Shown here in pieces: positions 56,601 through 64,000 of a stretch of DNA of 64,000 nucleotides. The translations under genes were made by a program, and so were the position numbers. Within the stretch, counting starts at the first letter, position 1; every line of letters begins with the position of its first letter. A model generated the notes under the pieces. That model searched no databases. It was given only the letters and a program-made list of their open reading frames with translations, and had not been told where the DNA came from. Source of the DNA: RFSX01 sp965248155 (GTDB taxonomy: Bacteria > Bacteroidota > Bacteroidia > Chitinophagales > Saprospiraceae); contig CBDFIO010000002.1 of the NCBI GenBank assembly GCA_965248155.1, positions 2,046,001 to 2,110,000 on the forward strand, given 5' to 3'.

Positions 56601-59600
56601 CTGATTTGTCAGGTCTTTATAGTTTATCAAATACTATAACAGTAAGCAGAAATGGAGTAGATGGAGGAAGTATTTTAACCAGCGACTCTCTTGATGTGGT
56701 CTTTGTTTGTTCAGGAGACGGAGTAGCTGATGATATTGATGTTGTCATTTCAGAGATTGAAGGGGATAGCAGTCAATGGGTCATTACAGATACAAGTGGT
56801 GTTGTTCTTGGATTACCAGATAATCCTCCATTTGGTTTTGAAGGTGCTGAAGAGGGAATTTGTCTGATTTGGCATTTAAGTTATTCTACAGGATTGGAAG
56901 GACTGGAGATGGATTCCAGTATCAATAATATTGTGGGTTGCTTTGATTTTTCTAATTCAATAAATGTTGAACGGACAGAAGTAGCAGGCGGAAACCTGCT
57001 TACCGATACAGGTGTCGATACGCTTAATATTATTGCGGGAGATGGTATTTCTGATGAGTTTGATGTTGTTCTAACGGATACAATTGGACTCTTCTCGGAT
57101 TGGATAATTACAAATGCTCTTGGTCAGATTATTGGTTTACCGACCGGACCTCCATTTGATTTGGAGAATGCCGGTGGTGGACAATGTCAGATTTGGCATT
57201 TGAGTTCCAATGATGTACAAATACTTGAATTTGGAATGACGCTGGCGGAAATTGAAGGATGTCATGATCTGTCCAATCCGATAACTGTTATCAGAGAAGG
57301 ATTGAGTGGAGGGGTACTAACAGCACTTGATGGATTAACTTCGGTTGATCTTTGCATTTTAAATATGATGTCAGATTCAGTAGATGTAATTCTAACTGAT
57401 ACTTCCGGATCCTTATCCTCTTGGGCCATTACAGATACTTTGGGAATTATCCTTTCAGTTCCTACAGGTCCGCTGTTTGATTTTAGTACGGCTGGAACAG
57501 GAGTGTGCCAGATATGGCATATTTCTCATGAAGACAATATGATGGGCTTAGAAGTGGATAGCCTGATCTTTGATTTGGAAGGTTCAGTTGATCTGTCTAA
57601 CCCGCTTAATATTATTCGAAATGAAGTGGAAAGTGGAACGATCATGACCAGTGATAGTCTGACAGAAGTCATGATAATGGTTAACGATGGAATAAGTGAT
57701 TTAATCACTGCCGTTGTAGATGGCAATCTGGGAGAAACAAGTACCTGGATAGTCACAGATACTTTAGGAACAATAATGGATTTTGGAATGAATGCTACAA
57801 TTGATTTTGAAAATTCAGGATCAGGAGTCTGCCAGATATGGCATATGAGTTCCGCAGGTATTGTTACAGGACTTGCAGAAGGGAATAACTTGAATCAGCT
57901 TGATGGCTGTTATGAGATTTCAAACGCAATCACAGTAATTCGTGACGGGCTTAACGGTGGAATATTAACTACAATTGATTTTAGCACTGTGGCTAATGTA
58001 TGTATTGGAGACGAACTATCAGAACAGCTTATTACAATTTTATCGGACACTATAGGAAGTAATTTTGAATGGATAATTTCAGATACTAGTGGAGTAATTC
58101 TAGGCTTGCCAACAGGATCACCGTTTGATTTTGAGACGGCTGGTGTAGGAATATGTGAATTATGGCATTTGGCTTATGAGAATGGTTTGGAAGGCGATAC
58201 AATTGGTGGAAATATAAACACGATAACCGGAAGTCATGATTTTTCAAATTCAATAACTGTTATCCGGGAAGAAGTAGATGGTGGATCCTTATTGACGGAT
58301 GATAGTCTGACTCAAGTGATGATATTGGTTGGCGAAGGAATTGATGATACTATTAATGTTCAGATATCTAACATCGTCGGAGATTCTTCAGCCTGGATAA
58401 TTTCAGATACGCTGGGAGTTATTCTTGCCTTACCGGCAAATCCTCCATTTTTATTTGAAGATGCAGGTGCCGGAGTTTGTGAGATTTGGCACTTAAGTTA
58501 TAATACAGGATTAACAGGACTGGCCGAAGGAAATAATATCAGTCAACTGGATGGTTGTTATGATCTGTCCAATTCTATTTCGGTGATAAGAGATGAATTG
58601 AATGGAGGCGTATTAAGTTCAATTGATGGCTTGATGAATATTTCTATTTGCCAAAGCGATACCATTAATGACACAATCTTTGTAAGCTTGACAGATACAA
58701 TGGGTTCCGTCTCAGATTGGGCAATTGTAAATAATGTGGAGACAATTTTAAACATTCCTACAGGTCCGCCATTTGTGCTTGACACAATTAATCAGGCAAG
58801 TTGTCAAATATATCATATCAGTTCAAACGGTAATCTTTCAGGACTTGAATTAGGTGAAGACATCGCCAATCTTTCAGGAGGGTTTAATCTTTCAAATCCT
58901 TTGGATGTTTCTAAAGTAACAACGGTAGGTGGATCTCTTACTACAATAGATGGATTGACAGAGATTACCATAGCAGTTGGAGAGGGAATCAACGATACAA
59001 TAGATGTAATATTAACAGGAAATACTGGAGATACGAGCTTATATCTTGTTACAGATACTTTGGGTTCGATTTTAGCATTTCCGGGAGCTGCTCCATTCTT
59101 ATTTGAAGATGCGGGTGCCGGAGTATGTCAATTATGGAGCATTAGCTATGCCGCTGGTATTGAAGGTCTTATCGAAGGAGAGCTTATCGATGACATTGAA
59201 GGATGCTTTGACTTTTCAAATGCCATTACAATAATCAGAGAAGGAGTTAACGGAGGAAACCTGACCACCGATAATGGATTAACGGATATTACGGTTTGTG
59301 TTGGAGATGGAATCAATGATAATATTGGAACCATTTTGACTGATACAGTCGGCACCAACTTTAATTGGGTATTGACCAATGAGTCTAATATCATGATGGG
59401 TATACCAATAGGTCCACCTTTCAATTTTGAAAATGCCCCTGTATTAGGGACTACAAAAATATGGCACTTGGCATATGATTCTATTTCACCTCCTGTAGAT
59501 AATGGATTGATAGGACAGAATATCGACGTATTCACCGGCAATTTTGATTTCTCAAATCCGATCAATGTCATGAAGGAAGAAGTAGCTGGAGGAACGATAT

Positions 59601-60169
59601 CTACGCTTGATAATACAACCATAGTTGTAGGAGCCGGAACATTTGACACAATCACTGTAAGTCTGATGGGAGAATTAGGAGATAGTACGACGTTCTTTGT
59701 AACGGATACGCTAGGAAATATTATGAATATTCAGGATTCAAATGAATTTACTTTTGAAAGTGCAGGTGCCGGCGTTTGTCAGATCTGGCATATCGGATTC
59801 ACTACCGGTATATTTGGATTGGAGGTCGGAAATCATATATCGGTCTTGTTTGGTTGCTTTTCTTTATCCAATGAGATAGAAGTAACGCGATTGACCAATG
59901 AGCCTATTATTGATAATGGAGGAAACAGGTTTGATTACCTTATGTATCCTGTTCCGGCAAAGCACAGTCTTAATTTCGAATTTAGGATGATGCCTAGTTC
60001 CGAAGCAACGATATACATTTATAACCGAGTTGGGAAATTGATAGAAACGGTAGAAGTCAAAGGAAAATATTCAGATGTTGACTTAAGGGAATATAATACG
60101 GGAATGTATTATATAAAGATCAGATCCGGTTCGGCATCAACAGCGAATAAGTTTATTATAGTCAAATAG
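53678..60169 (+). CDS. Giant T9SS-secreted repeat protein, paralogue with 17 repeats
   Basis: The start at 53678 gives a signal peptide (PKTYTLWCIIGTFLLFNSTILA); in-frame starts at 53606 (TTG) and 53612 (ATG) lie before it. About 2163 residues. The first ~240 residues match the neighbour's N-terminal domain (HFDFEECVSFLGGSNSDYSE, VPGPDGLGS, AWDIDDLRIIGG). Then 17 repeats of about 108 residues (GGxLxTxDG, VCVGDGI, WIITDTLG, FDFExAGxGVCQIWHLSY, GCFDLSN), then a T9SS type A domain (YPVPAKHSLNFEF ... SASTANKFIIVK). It lacks the lamin-tail modules. Likely a long surface filament or adhesin. Two flanking terminators isolate it; -7-like TATTTTTG is at 53497-53504. Confidence 0.85.
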   Translation: MLPKTYTLWCIIGTFLLFNSTILAFDESNSALVLNDPIPYVHFDFEECVSFLGGSNSDYSEFTAMHVDNPLCSQFEVLGGYLYRSDSLTHSCTPGYENSIAMCVSGVDTCTYNPDSNEAIKIDLQVVPGPDGLGSIREIQFFQRAPEQFSIIEGPTGLNNYPTLYGIRIFKNGVEVYRQEDVPTTRDWNFERFILSGDADFFVTDTTVYNIEILPYCLVGNAGTMQAWDIDDLRIIGGCHNIRGGFVSTNSPTTICSLDSLSSTIEFNVSGNLGPRERWIVTDDNGIIQSVGINSSIDFNNFETGIYRVYHLSYIGAISKIREGLPLSGIIGCISLSNGVTINNFNVNGGELFVGNQSTEVSVCAGDGEDDLVILNLSGEDGIETNYIITDEDSIILQITSSDTLNFKQAGPGTCYVFALSSGEPLSGFTEGVHINDIDGCFALSNPVTVIRESFEAGTIETDNSSVVIMTCSGDGQEDIIEVNLQGADSAISSWIVSDTLGNILSISDSNIFDFENAGLGVCEIYHMSYGDSSLLDGQNLNLNSLNGCFDLSNTITIIRDEVDGGQISINGSTNYDICPTDTNTDSVPVDLINAAGDTMTWVLTDETGVILELSDNSVMDFSDLADGMFQLWNISYSFGLSNLVIGNNIDSVMGCFDFSNPISISKIPINGGSISLEDGSTSTEVCVGDGIDENLEAISVDASGVNSIWLVTDTLGNVLNTTDSNIFNFDSAGGGVCQIWHLVFADSTTIAGDSLNINSLEGCFALSNNIEVIRNAVNGGVLTTIDGETEVNVVVGDSIPDLIDVDLDAEEGDFFSWIITDTLGEILSLPDTFPVDFNDAGTGICQIWNVSFNDSIVGLEVGLNVSDLVGCFDLSNPVTINRSFVLGGQIMTVDSLLAVEVCSGDNISDLIDVVVEGNEGTNSAWVVSDTSGLILSLPVSPPIDFEGAGGGICLIWHLSYENGLSGLEEGMDLSDLSGLYSLSNTITVSRNGVDGGSILTSDSLDVVFVCSGDGVADDIDVVISEIEGDSSQWVITDTSGVVLGLPDNPPFGFEGAEEGICLIWHLSYSTGLEGLEMDSSINNIVGCFDFSNSINVERTEVAGGNLLTDTGVDTLNIIAGDGISDEFDVVLTDTIGLFSDWIITNALGQIIGLPTGPPFDLENAGGGQCQIWHLSSNDVQILEFGMTLAEIEGCHDLSNPITVIREGLSGGVLTALDGLTSVDLCILNMMSDSVDVILTDTSGSLSSWAITDTLGIILSVPTGPLFDFSTAGTGVCQIWHISHEDNMMGLEVDSLIFDLEGSVDLSNPLNIIRNEVESGTIMTSDSLTEVMIMVNDGISDLITAVVDGNLGETSTWIVTDTLGTIMDFGMNATIDFENSGSGVCQIWHMSSAGIVTGLAEGNNLNQLDGCYEISNAITVIRDGLNGGILTTIDFSTVANVCIGDELSEQLITILSDTIGSNFEWIISDTSGVILGLPTGSPFDFETAGVGICELWHLAYENGLEGDTIGGNINTITGSHDFSNSITVIREEVDGGSLLTDDSLTQVMILVGEGIDDTINVQISNIVGDSSAWIISDTLGVILALPANPPFLFEDAGAGVCEIWHLSYNTGLTGLAEGNNISQLDGCYDLSNSISVIRDELNGGVLSSIDGLMNISICQSDTINDTIFVSLTDTMGSVSDWAIVNNVETILNIPTGPPFVLDTINQASCQIYHISSNGNLSGLELGEDIANLSGGFNLSNPLDVSKVTTVGGSLTTIDGLTEITIAVGEGINDTIDVILTGNTGDTSLYLVTDTLGSILAFPGAAPFLFEDAGAGVCQLWSISYAAGIEGLIEGELIDDIEGCFDFSNAITIIREGVNGGNLTTDNGLTDITVCVGDGINDNIGTILTDTVGTNFNWVLTNESNIMMGIPIGPPFNFENAPVLGTTKIWHLAYDSISPPVDNGLIGQNIDVFTGNFDFSNPINVMKEEVAGGTISTLDNTTIVVGAGTFDTITVSLMGELGDSTTFFVTDTLGNIMNIQDSNEFTFESAGAGVCQIWHIGFTTGIFGLEVGNHISVLFGCFSLSNEIEVTRLTNEPIIDNGGNRFDYLMYPVPAKHSLNFEFRMMPSSEATIYIYNRVGKLIETVEVKGKYSDVDLREYNTGMYYIKIRSGSASTANKFIIVK

Positions 60170-60195
60170 TTTTGAAATCGAGTATTTGATATTAA

Positions 60196-60222
60196 AACCT
60201 GGTCAATGACCGGGTTTTTTTT
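60196..60222 (+). terminator. Terminator after the second T9SS giant
   Basis: Stem AACCTGGTC / GACCGGGTT (one G-T) with a short loop, then eight T. The mirror side has AAAA, so it may also serve the convergent DUF2207 gene. Confidence 0.8.
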
Positions 60223-60223
60223 A

Positions 60224-61882
60224 TTACCAACTGCTACCTCCACCACCAAAACCTCCACCTGCACTACCTCCACCACTAAATCCTCCACCACTACTGCTGG
60301 AACCTGTTGAAGCTGGTGCACTGGTAAAGACACTTTTAATTTCAGGGACATTAAAACTTTGAGAAAAATCCTTGTAATTGGGCTGATGATACATTCCAGG
60401 GATGTTATAAGCGTACCAGTGAGGAGCAGGAATATCGTATTCCTCCATTTTTTTCATCCATGACTGGTCCAAACCAAAGGCAATCGCAAAGGGTAGCATT
60501 TTTTCAAAATAGTTTGGATTTTCACGAACAAGACTTTCTGTTTTCTGAGCGTCTCCTTTCTCAAGAAATTGCTTTAGTCCCAACATGTGAAATTGTAGTG
60601 CAATCCCATCTTTTGATTTTTTTGGAGTGAGAAAATGAATAATAAATACAGCTCCTGCTGATAATACTAAACCCATTCCGGTTAAGATGAATCCCATGAT
60701 AAAACTAAATACTGCCAATGCAACAAGTGCTAATGAGATCCATATCATCTTTCCAGAATGGAATAGATTATAATGTTCCTGATCATAAAGCGCTTTTGAT
60801 TTAAGATGCTTTTTTAATTTACTCGATGCAGAATAAGTGCTGGAATATATTTTGTTTTTTAACTCTGTCAGAATGACCATATCTTCATCAGCAAACAATG
60901 CATTGAATAGGATGACTTGATATTCAGGCACTGAAGGGTCAAGGTCTTTTAATTTTTTGAAAAATAATTCATTCTCTGGAGCTCCTGCAGAACTGCTCAT
61001 CATTTTTATGTAGCCCATGTCAGCCCAATAAGGTAATAACGAAATGAGATCCTCGGTATTCACTTTGTTATCATAATAGGCATCAACTTCTGCCGGCGAA
61101 AAATTATCAGGAGGGAAATATTTGTCTTCTATTATTCCAAGATCAGATTTTGATTTATTTCTAAAAAAACCAATGAACCAAATTATACAGGCCACCGGCA
61201 ACACCCATATTTTATCTTTTTTGTAAATGGGGGTAGGGGGAATTGGTTTTTCAATATAGTCTACCGGAAGTTTTATTGCGACAGTAATATTTTCATAAGG
61301 TTCCATAGCACTTTTTGACTGGCCAAATATTGTTCTACCATTTTTTTCAATACTTGCGTTTCTTTCATTTTCTCCATTACCTCCTGTTATGACCTGATAG
61401 TTGTTATAACGTATATCCAGATCAGTAGGTAATTCAATCTTGAATTGTACTTTCATAACTGGAGCATCCCAATTGTGAATCACATTATATTGGAAGGCTG
61501 TATGATCTTCTTCAAATATAAAAGCACCCGTAATACGATACTTAATATTGTAGATCTGATCTCCTGTCAAATAAGTATCCGCCTCACCAATTCTGATAAC
61601 TCTGTTATTACCTTCAGAAAGCATTGTGTGTTCATGACCTTCGACTTCGACATAACTAAGTTTGACCGATATTTCTTCGCCATTTACGCTTATTTTCTTT
61701 GGAATATCACGCATTATACCTCGACGTTCTTCATTGAAGAATACAGCAATAGTTTCCTCAATATCAAAGTATCCATTCTGAGATATTTTGATATCAACAT
61801 CATAATTTTTTATTATGTAGGCTTGAGATTGAACAAGATTGATAGTAAAAAGAAAAAGTAGTGACAGGATGTATTTAAGCAT
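60224..61882 (-). CDS. DUF2207 domain membrane protein
   Basis: The start at 61882 gives a signal peptide (LKYILSLLFLFTINLVQSQ). 552 residues. DUF2207 N-terminal domain: DVDIKISQNGYFDIEETIAVFF, FNEERRGIMRDIP, and YNVIHNWDAPV. A membrane segment (IWVLPVACIIWFIGFF), a cytosolic winged-helix-like part (VNTEDLISLLPYWADMGYIKM), a double membrane segment (IWISLALVALAVFSFIM...) and a Gly/Ser-rich C-terminus (GGGFGGGGSSW) follow. DUF2207/YciQ proteins are found widely; function unknown. It converges with the T9SS giant. Confidence 0.9.
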   Translation of the reverse strand: MLKYILSLLFLFTINLVQSQAYIIKNYDVDIKISQNGYFDIEETIAVFFNEERRGIMRDIPKKISVNGEEISVKLSYVEVEGHEHTMLSEGNNRVIRIGEADTYLTGDQIYNIKYRITGAFIFEEDHTAFQYNVIHNWDAPVMKVQFKIELPTDLDIRYNNYQVITGGNGENERNASIEKNGRTIFGQSKSAMEPYENITVAIKLPVDYIEKPIPPTPIYKKDKIWVLPVACIIWFIGFFRNKSKSDLGIIEDKYFPPDNFSPAEVDAYYDNKVNTEDLISLLPYWADMGYIKMMSSSAGAPENELFFKKLKDLDPSVPEYQVILFNALFADEDMVILTELKNKIYSSTYSASSKLKKHLKSKALYDQEHYNLFHSGKMIWISLALVALAVFSFIMGFILTGMGLVLSAGAVFIIHFLTPKKSKDGIALQFHMLGLKQFLEKGDAQKTESLVRENPNYFEKMLPFAIAFGLDQSWMKKMEEYDIPAPHWYAYNIPGMYHQPNYKDFSQSFNVPEIKSVFTSAPASTGSSSSGGGFSGGGSAGGGFGGGGSSW

Positions 61883-61987
61883 GATTGTTTGGTTTCTATA
61901 ATAGGAATACATTTTACAGATTAATATGATTCCAATAATGGTCTATTAATAGATGAATCGATGAAAATCAAAGATTATTTCCATTGT

Positions 61988-63571
61988 TTATTCTTTTAAA
62001 TACCGTGGCGCTCTACGGACCTTGCTTAACTGCTCAAAAGCATATGCGATTTCTATTAACTTACCTTCGGTCCAGGCTTGCCCGAAAATAGATATACCCA
62101 CAGGCAATTCACCAACAAATCCCATTGGGCACGTAATACTGGGGTAGCCGGATTGAGCAGCAGGAGAAGAACTGCCTCCCAGAAAGCGATCACCATTCAA
62201 TAAATCTGTCTTCCAAGCCGGAGAACCCGTCGGAGCAATAATAGCATCAAGGCCATTTTCGGCCATCACCTTATCTATTCCTTCCTCACGTGTATGCCTT
62301 AACATTTTTGCTAATGCCTTTTTATAATCTTCAGATTCCAAATCTCCTTTTTCGAAGGCCATTTCTAGAAGATCCTGATCGAAATACTTGAGTTCAATAC
62401 TATCCTGTTTGTTGAATTCTATCAGTTCTTCCACACTTTTCACAGGGGCCTTATCCCCTAATGATGCGAAGTACTTATTGAGTCCATCCTTAAATTCATA
62501 AAGCATGATATTGAAGGAATCTCCTCCTACTCTGACATCACTTATTTGATCTATTTCTACCAGTTCAGCACCTGCTTCTTTCATTGTTTCTATGGCTTGA
62601 TCAAACAGATCAGAAACTTTATGATGAAAATCTCTTGCAGGATTATAAATACCTATTTTTTTTCCATTTAATCCATCTTTTTTGAGATAGCTTGTGTAAT
62701 CAGATGAAACAAGACGATCATCAATCATGGTTTTGGAATCCTTTGGATCAGATTGAGTTAAAACGCCAAGACAAATCGTTGCATCTTCAACTGTTCGACC
62801 CATCGGTCCGGCTGTATCCTGAGTAAAGGAGATAGGAATAATACCTGACCTACTGACCAATCCCACCGTAGGCTTAATACCTACTATACCGTTTGCGTTG
62901 GAAGGACATACCATGGAACCATTCGTCTCAGTACCAATCGCCAGAACTGTTAAATTAGCCGAAACGGCTACCGCAGATCCAGAACTGGACCCACATGGAT
63001 TTCTACTTATTACGTAGGGGTTTTTGGTCTGTCCGCCTACACCACTCCAACCACTTGAAGAAAAATCAGCTCTAAAATTAGCCCATTCACTCAAATTAGC
63101 TTTGGCAAGAATCACGGCACCAGCATCTCTGAGTTGTTTTGTGACCGCACTATCTTCAGGGGCAATAGATCCGGCTAATGCTCTTGAGCCTGCAGTAGTA
63201 GGCATTTTATCATAGGTGTTGATGTTATCTTTTAGAACAATAGGAATTCCATGCAAGGGTCCTCTCAGATTGCCATCTTGAAGTTCTTTATCTAAAACTT
63301 CTGCGATGCTTATTGCATCCGGATTAACTATTATGATAGAATTCAATTTAGGTCCGGCCTGATCGATGACCCTTATTCTTTCCAGATAATATTTTACAAG
63401 ATCTACGATAGTGTATTTTCCATTTTTCAGATCTTCTTGAATTTGCAGAATTCCTTGTTCTTCAAGATCGAGAATGAATGAATTGCTGCCAGTTTTACAT
63501 CCGATGTAAGGTAGAAACGACAGGAGCAAAGCTGCTTTTGAGCTATTAATAATAAGATTTCGTCTATTCAT
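61988..63571 (-). CDS. Amidase signature family enzyme, exported
   Basis: 527 residues. N-terminus NRRNLIINSSKAALLLSFLPYIGC combines a Tat-like RR and a lipobox Cys25. Amidase signature: the Lys in PIVLKDNINTYDKMPTTAGS, the cis-Ser/nucleophile Ser in CGSSSGSAVAVSA and GTETNGSMVCPSNANGIVGIKPTVG (Ser-cisSer-Lys triad). Similar to exported amidases close to GatA but without the GatCAB context. It hydrolyses amides; substrate unknown. Divergent from the partial transporter gene. Confidence 0.92.
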   Translation of the reverse strand: MNRRNLIINSSKAALLLSFLPYIGCKTGSNSFILDLEEQGILQIQEDLKNGKYTIVDLVKYYLERIRVIDQAGPKLNSIIIVNPDAISIAEVLDKELQDGNLRGPLHGIPIVLKDNINTYDKMPTTAGSRALAGSIAPEDSAVTKQLRDAGAVILAKANLSEWANFRADFSSSGWSGVGGQTKNPYVISRNPCGSSSGSAVAVSANLTVLAIGTETNGSMVCPSNANGIVGIKPTVGLVSRSGIIPISFTQDTAGPMGRTVEDATICLGVLTQSDPKDSKTMIDDRLVSSDYTSYLKKDGLNGKKIGIYNPARDFHHKVSDLFDQAIETMKEAGAELVEIDQISDVRVGGDSFNIMLYEFKDGLNKYFASLGDKAPVKSVEELIEFNKQDSIELKYFDQDLLEMAFEKGDLESEDYKKALAKMLRHTREEGIDKVMAENGLDAIIAPTGSPAWKTDLLNGDRFLGGSSSPAAQSGYPSITCPMGFVGELPVGISIFGQAWTEGKLIEIAYAFEQLSKVRRAPRYLKE

Positions 63572-63682
63572 AGGCTTAATTCTAATGATTAAATTAATAT
63601 TTAAAACTTATTTTAAGGAATTGAAAATGTATTAGCAGCTTAAGAATTGCCATCTTTGATAATCATCTAACTGATCTATGCT

Positions 63683-64000
63683 ATGAAAACCTGGCAAAAA
63701 TATTTTATTGCTATCGTTCCTCTTATCATCATTGGAGCTTTACTGATATATTTTAAAAGTATAGTCAGTTATATCATTATGGCCTGGGTTTTATCAATGA
63801 TTGGAGCTCCCTTGTTCCGTTTCTTTGACCGTTTTATGAAATCTGGAATGGCGGCTGGATTAACCTTATTGATATTTACTTTACTATTAATTTTTATCAT
63901 TAGGATATTCGTGCCACCATTATTTAATCAGGCAAAAAAGTTATCTGATATCAATTATGAAAAGATCCTTAACGGACTGGAAGAACCTTTAAATGATACT
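63683..64000 (+). CDS. AI-2E family transporter, N-terminal part
   Basis: 106 residues before the window ends. TWQKYFIAIVPLIIIGALLIYF, SYIIMAWVLSMIGAPLFRFFD and AAGLTLLIFTLLLIFIIRIFVPPLFNQ match the start of the AI-2E/PerM/YdiK transporter family (eight-helix membrane proteins of variable substrate). The gene continues beyond 64000. Confidence 0.85.
   Translation, partial: MKTWQKYFIAIVPLIIIGALLIYFKSIVSYIIMAWVLSMIGAPLFRFFDRFMKSGMAAGLTLLIFTLLLIFIIRIFVPPLFNQAKKLSDINYEKILNGLEEPLNDT

Noticed and set aside
50207..59655. Open frames on the minus strand under the T9SS giants
   Set aside because: Low-complexity Ser/Pro/Ile proteins mirroring the repeats; no domain and no spacing of real genes.

Overview
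The window looks like chromosome from a member of the Bacteroidota, probably close to Saprospiria/Lewinella-type bacteria (the rank is inference). The DNA is A+T-rich by eye. Two giant secreted proteins end in type IX secretion (T9SS) sorting domains. The fibre proteins (seven-blade LVIVD propellers, S74 chaperone domains) are typical of the phylum. The nitrous-oxide reductase is the Sec-exported clade II type, and several promoters carry the Bacteroidota -7 motif TAnnTTTG.

Layout. 1-11.7 kb: housekeeping and envelope genes: the tail of an outer-membrane-type protein, SDR, FKBP lipoprotein, a frameshifted YheT-type hydrolase, VanZ-like protein, PLP enzyme, ATP-grasp protein, MsrA, GNAT, EttA, ferritin, MscS. 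11.8-22.5 kb: secreted proteins: VIT/VWA protein, an unrecognised His/Cys protein, an S74/LVIVD fibre and, divergently, a YadA-head-like repeat protein, the last two sharing an intergenic region with a perfect 20-bp palindrome. 22.5-30.9 kb: nitrous-oxide respiration: a minus-strand operon (fasciclin lipoprotein, cytochrome c, His-rich membrane protein) divergent from nosZ-membrane protein-nosL-nosD-nosF-nosY. 30.9-36.4 kb: a frameshifted EamA gene, lipoprotein, PAP2 phosphatase, an LVIVD gene split by an IS1 element, and a decapitated S74 gene. 36.4-43.6 kb: a nest of insertion sequences: four copies of one 1464-bp IS3-family element (three complete, one truncated), one of them hit by an IS982-family element, with gene fragments between them. 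43.6-44.9 kb: remains of a genomic island (XRE regulator, RadC-like protein) ending at tRNA-Asp. 45-48.3 kb: DUF418, accA, dapA. 48.5-60.2 kb: two adjacent paralogous T9SS giants (1631 and about 2160 aa) built from 9 and 17 copies of a ~108-aa repeat. 60.2-64 kb: DUF2207 protein, amidase, start of an AI-2E-type transporter.

How genes work together. The nos genes form one functional unit: NosZ reduces N2O, NosL/D/F/Y supply and mature its copper-sulfur centre, and the divergent cytochrome c could deliver electrons. accA and dapA are a tight pair. Many other secreted proteins look like surface adhesins or fibres.

Quality caution. Several genes carry lesions: one-base deletions in yheT-like, cytochrome c, nosF and EamA genes; one-base insertions in the LVIVD gene and the IS1 transposase; TAA codons at T-run/A-run junctions in nosD and the IS982 transposase. 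Most restore a full-length family member when corrected, so assembly error is as likely as real decay. I see no CRISPR array, no rRNA and no recognisable defence system. The best candidates for undescribed biology are the 108-aa-repeat giants, the His/Cys secreted protein next to the VIT/VWA gene, and the fibre pair around the palindrome.
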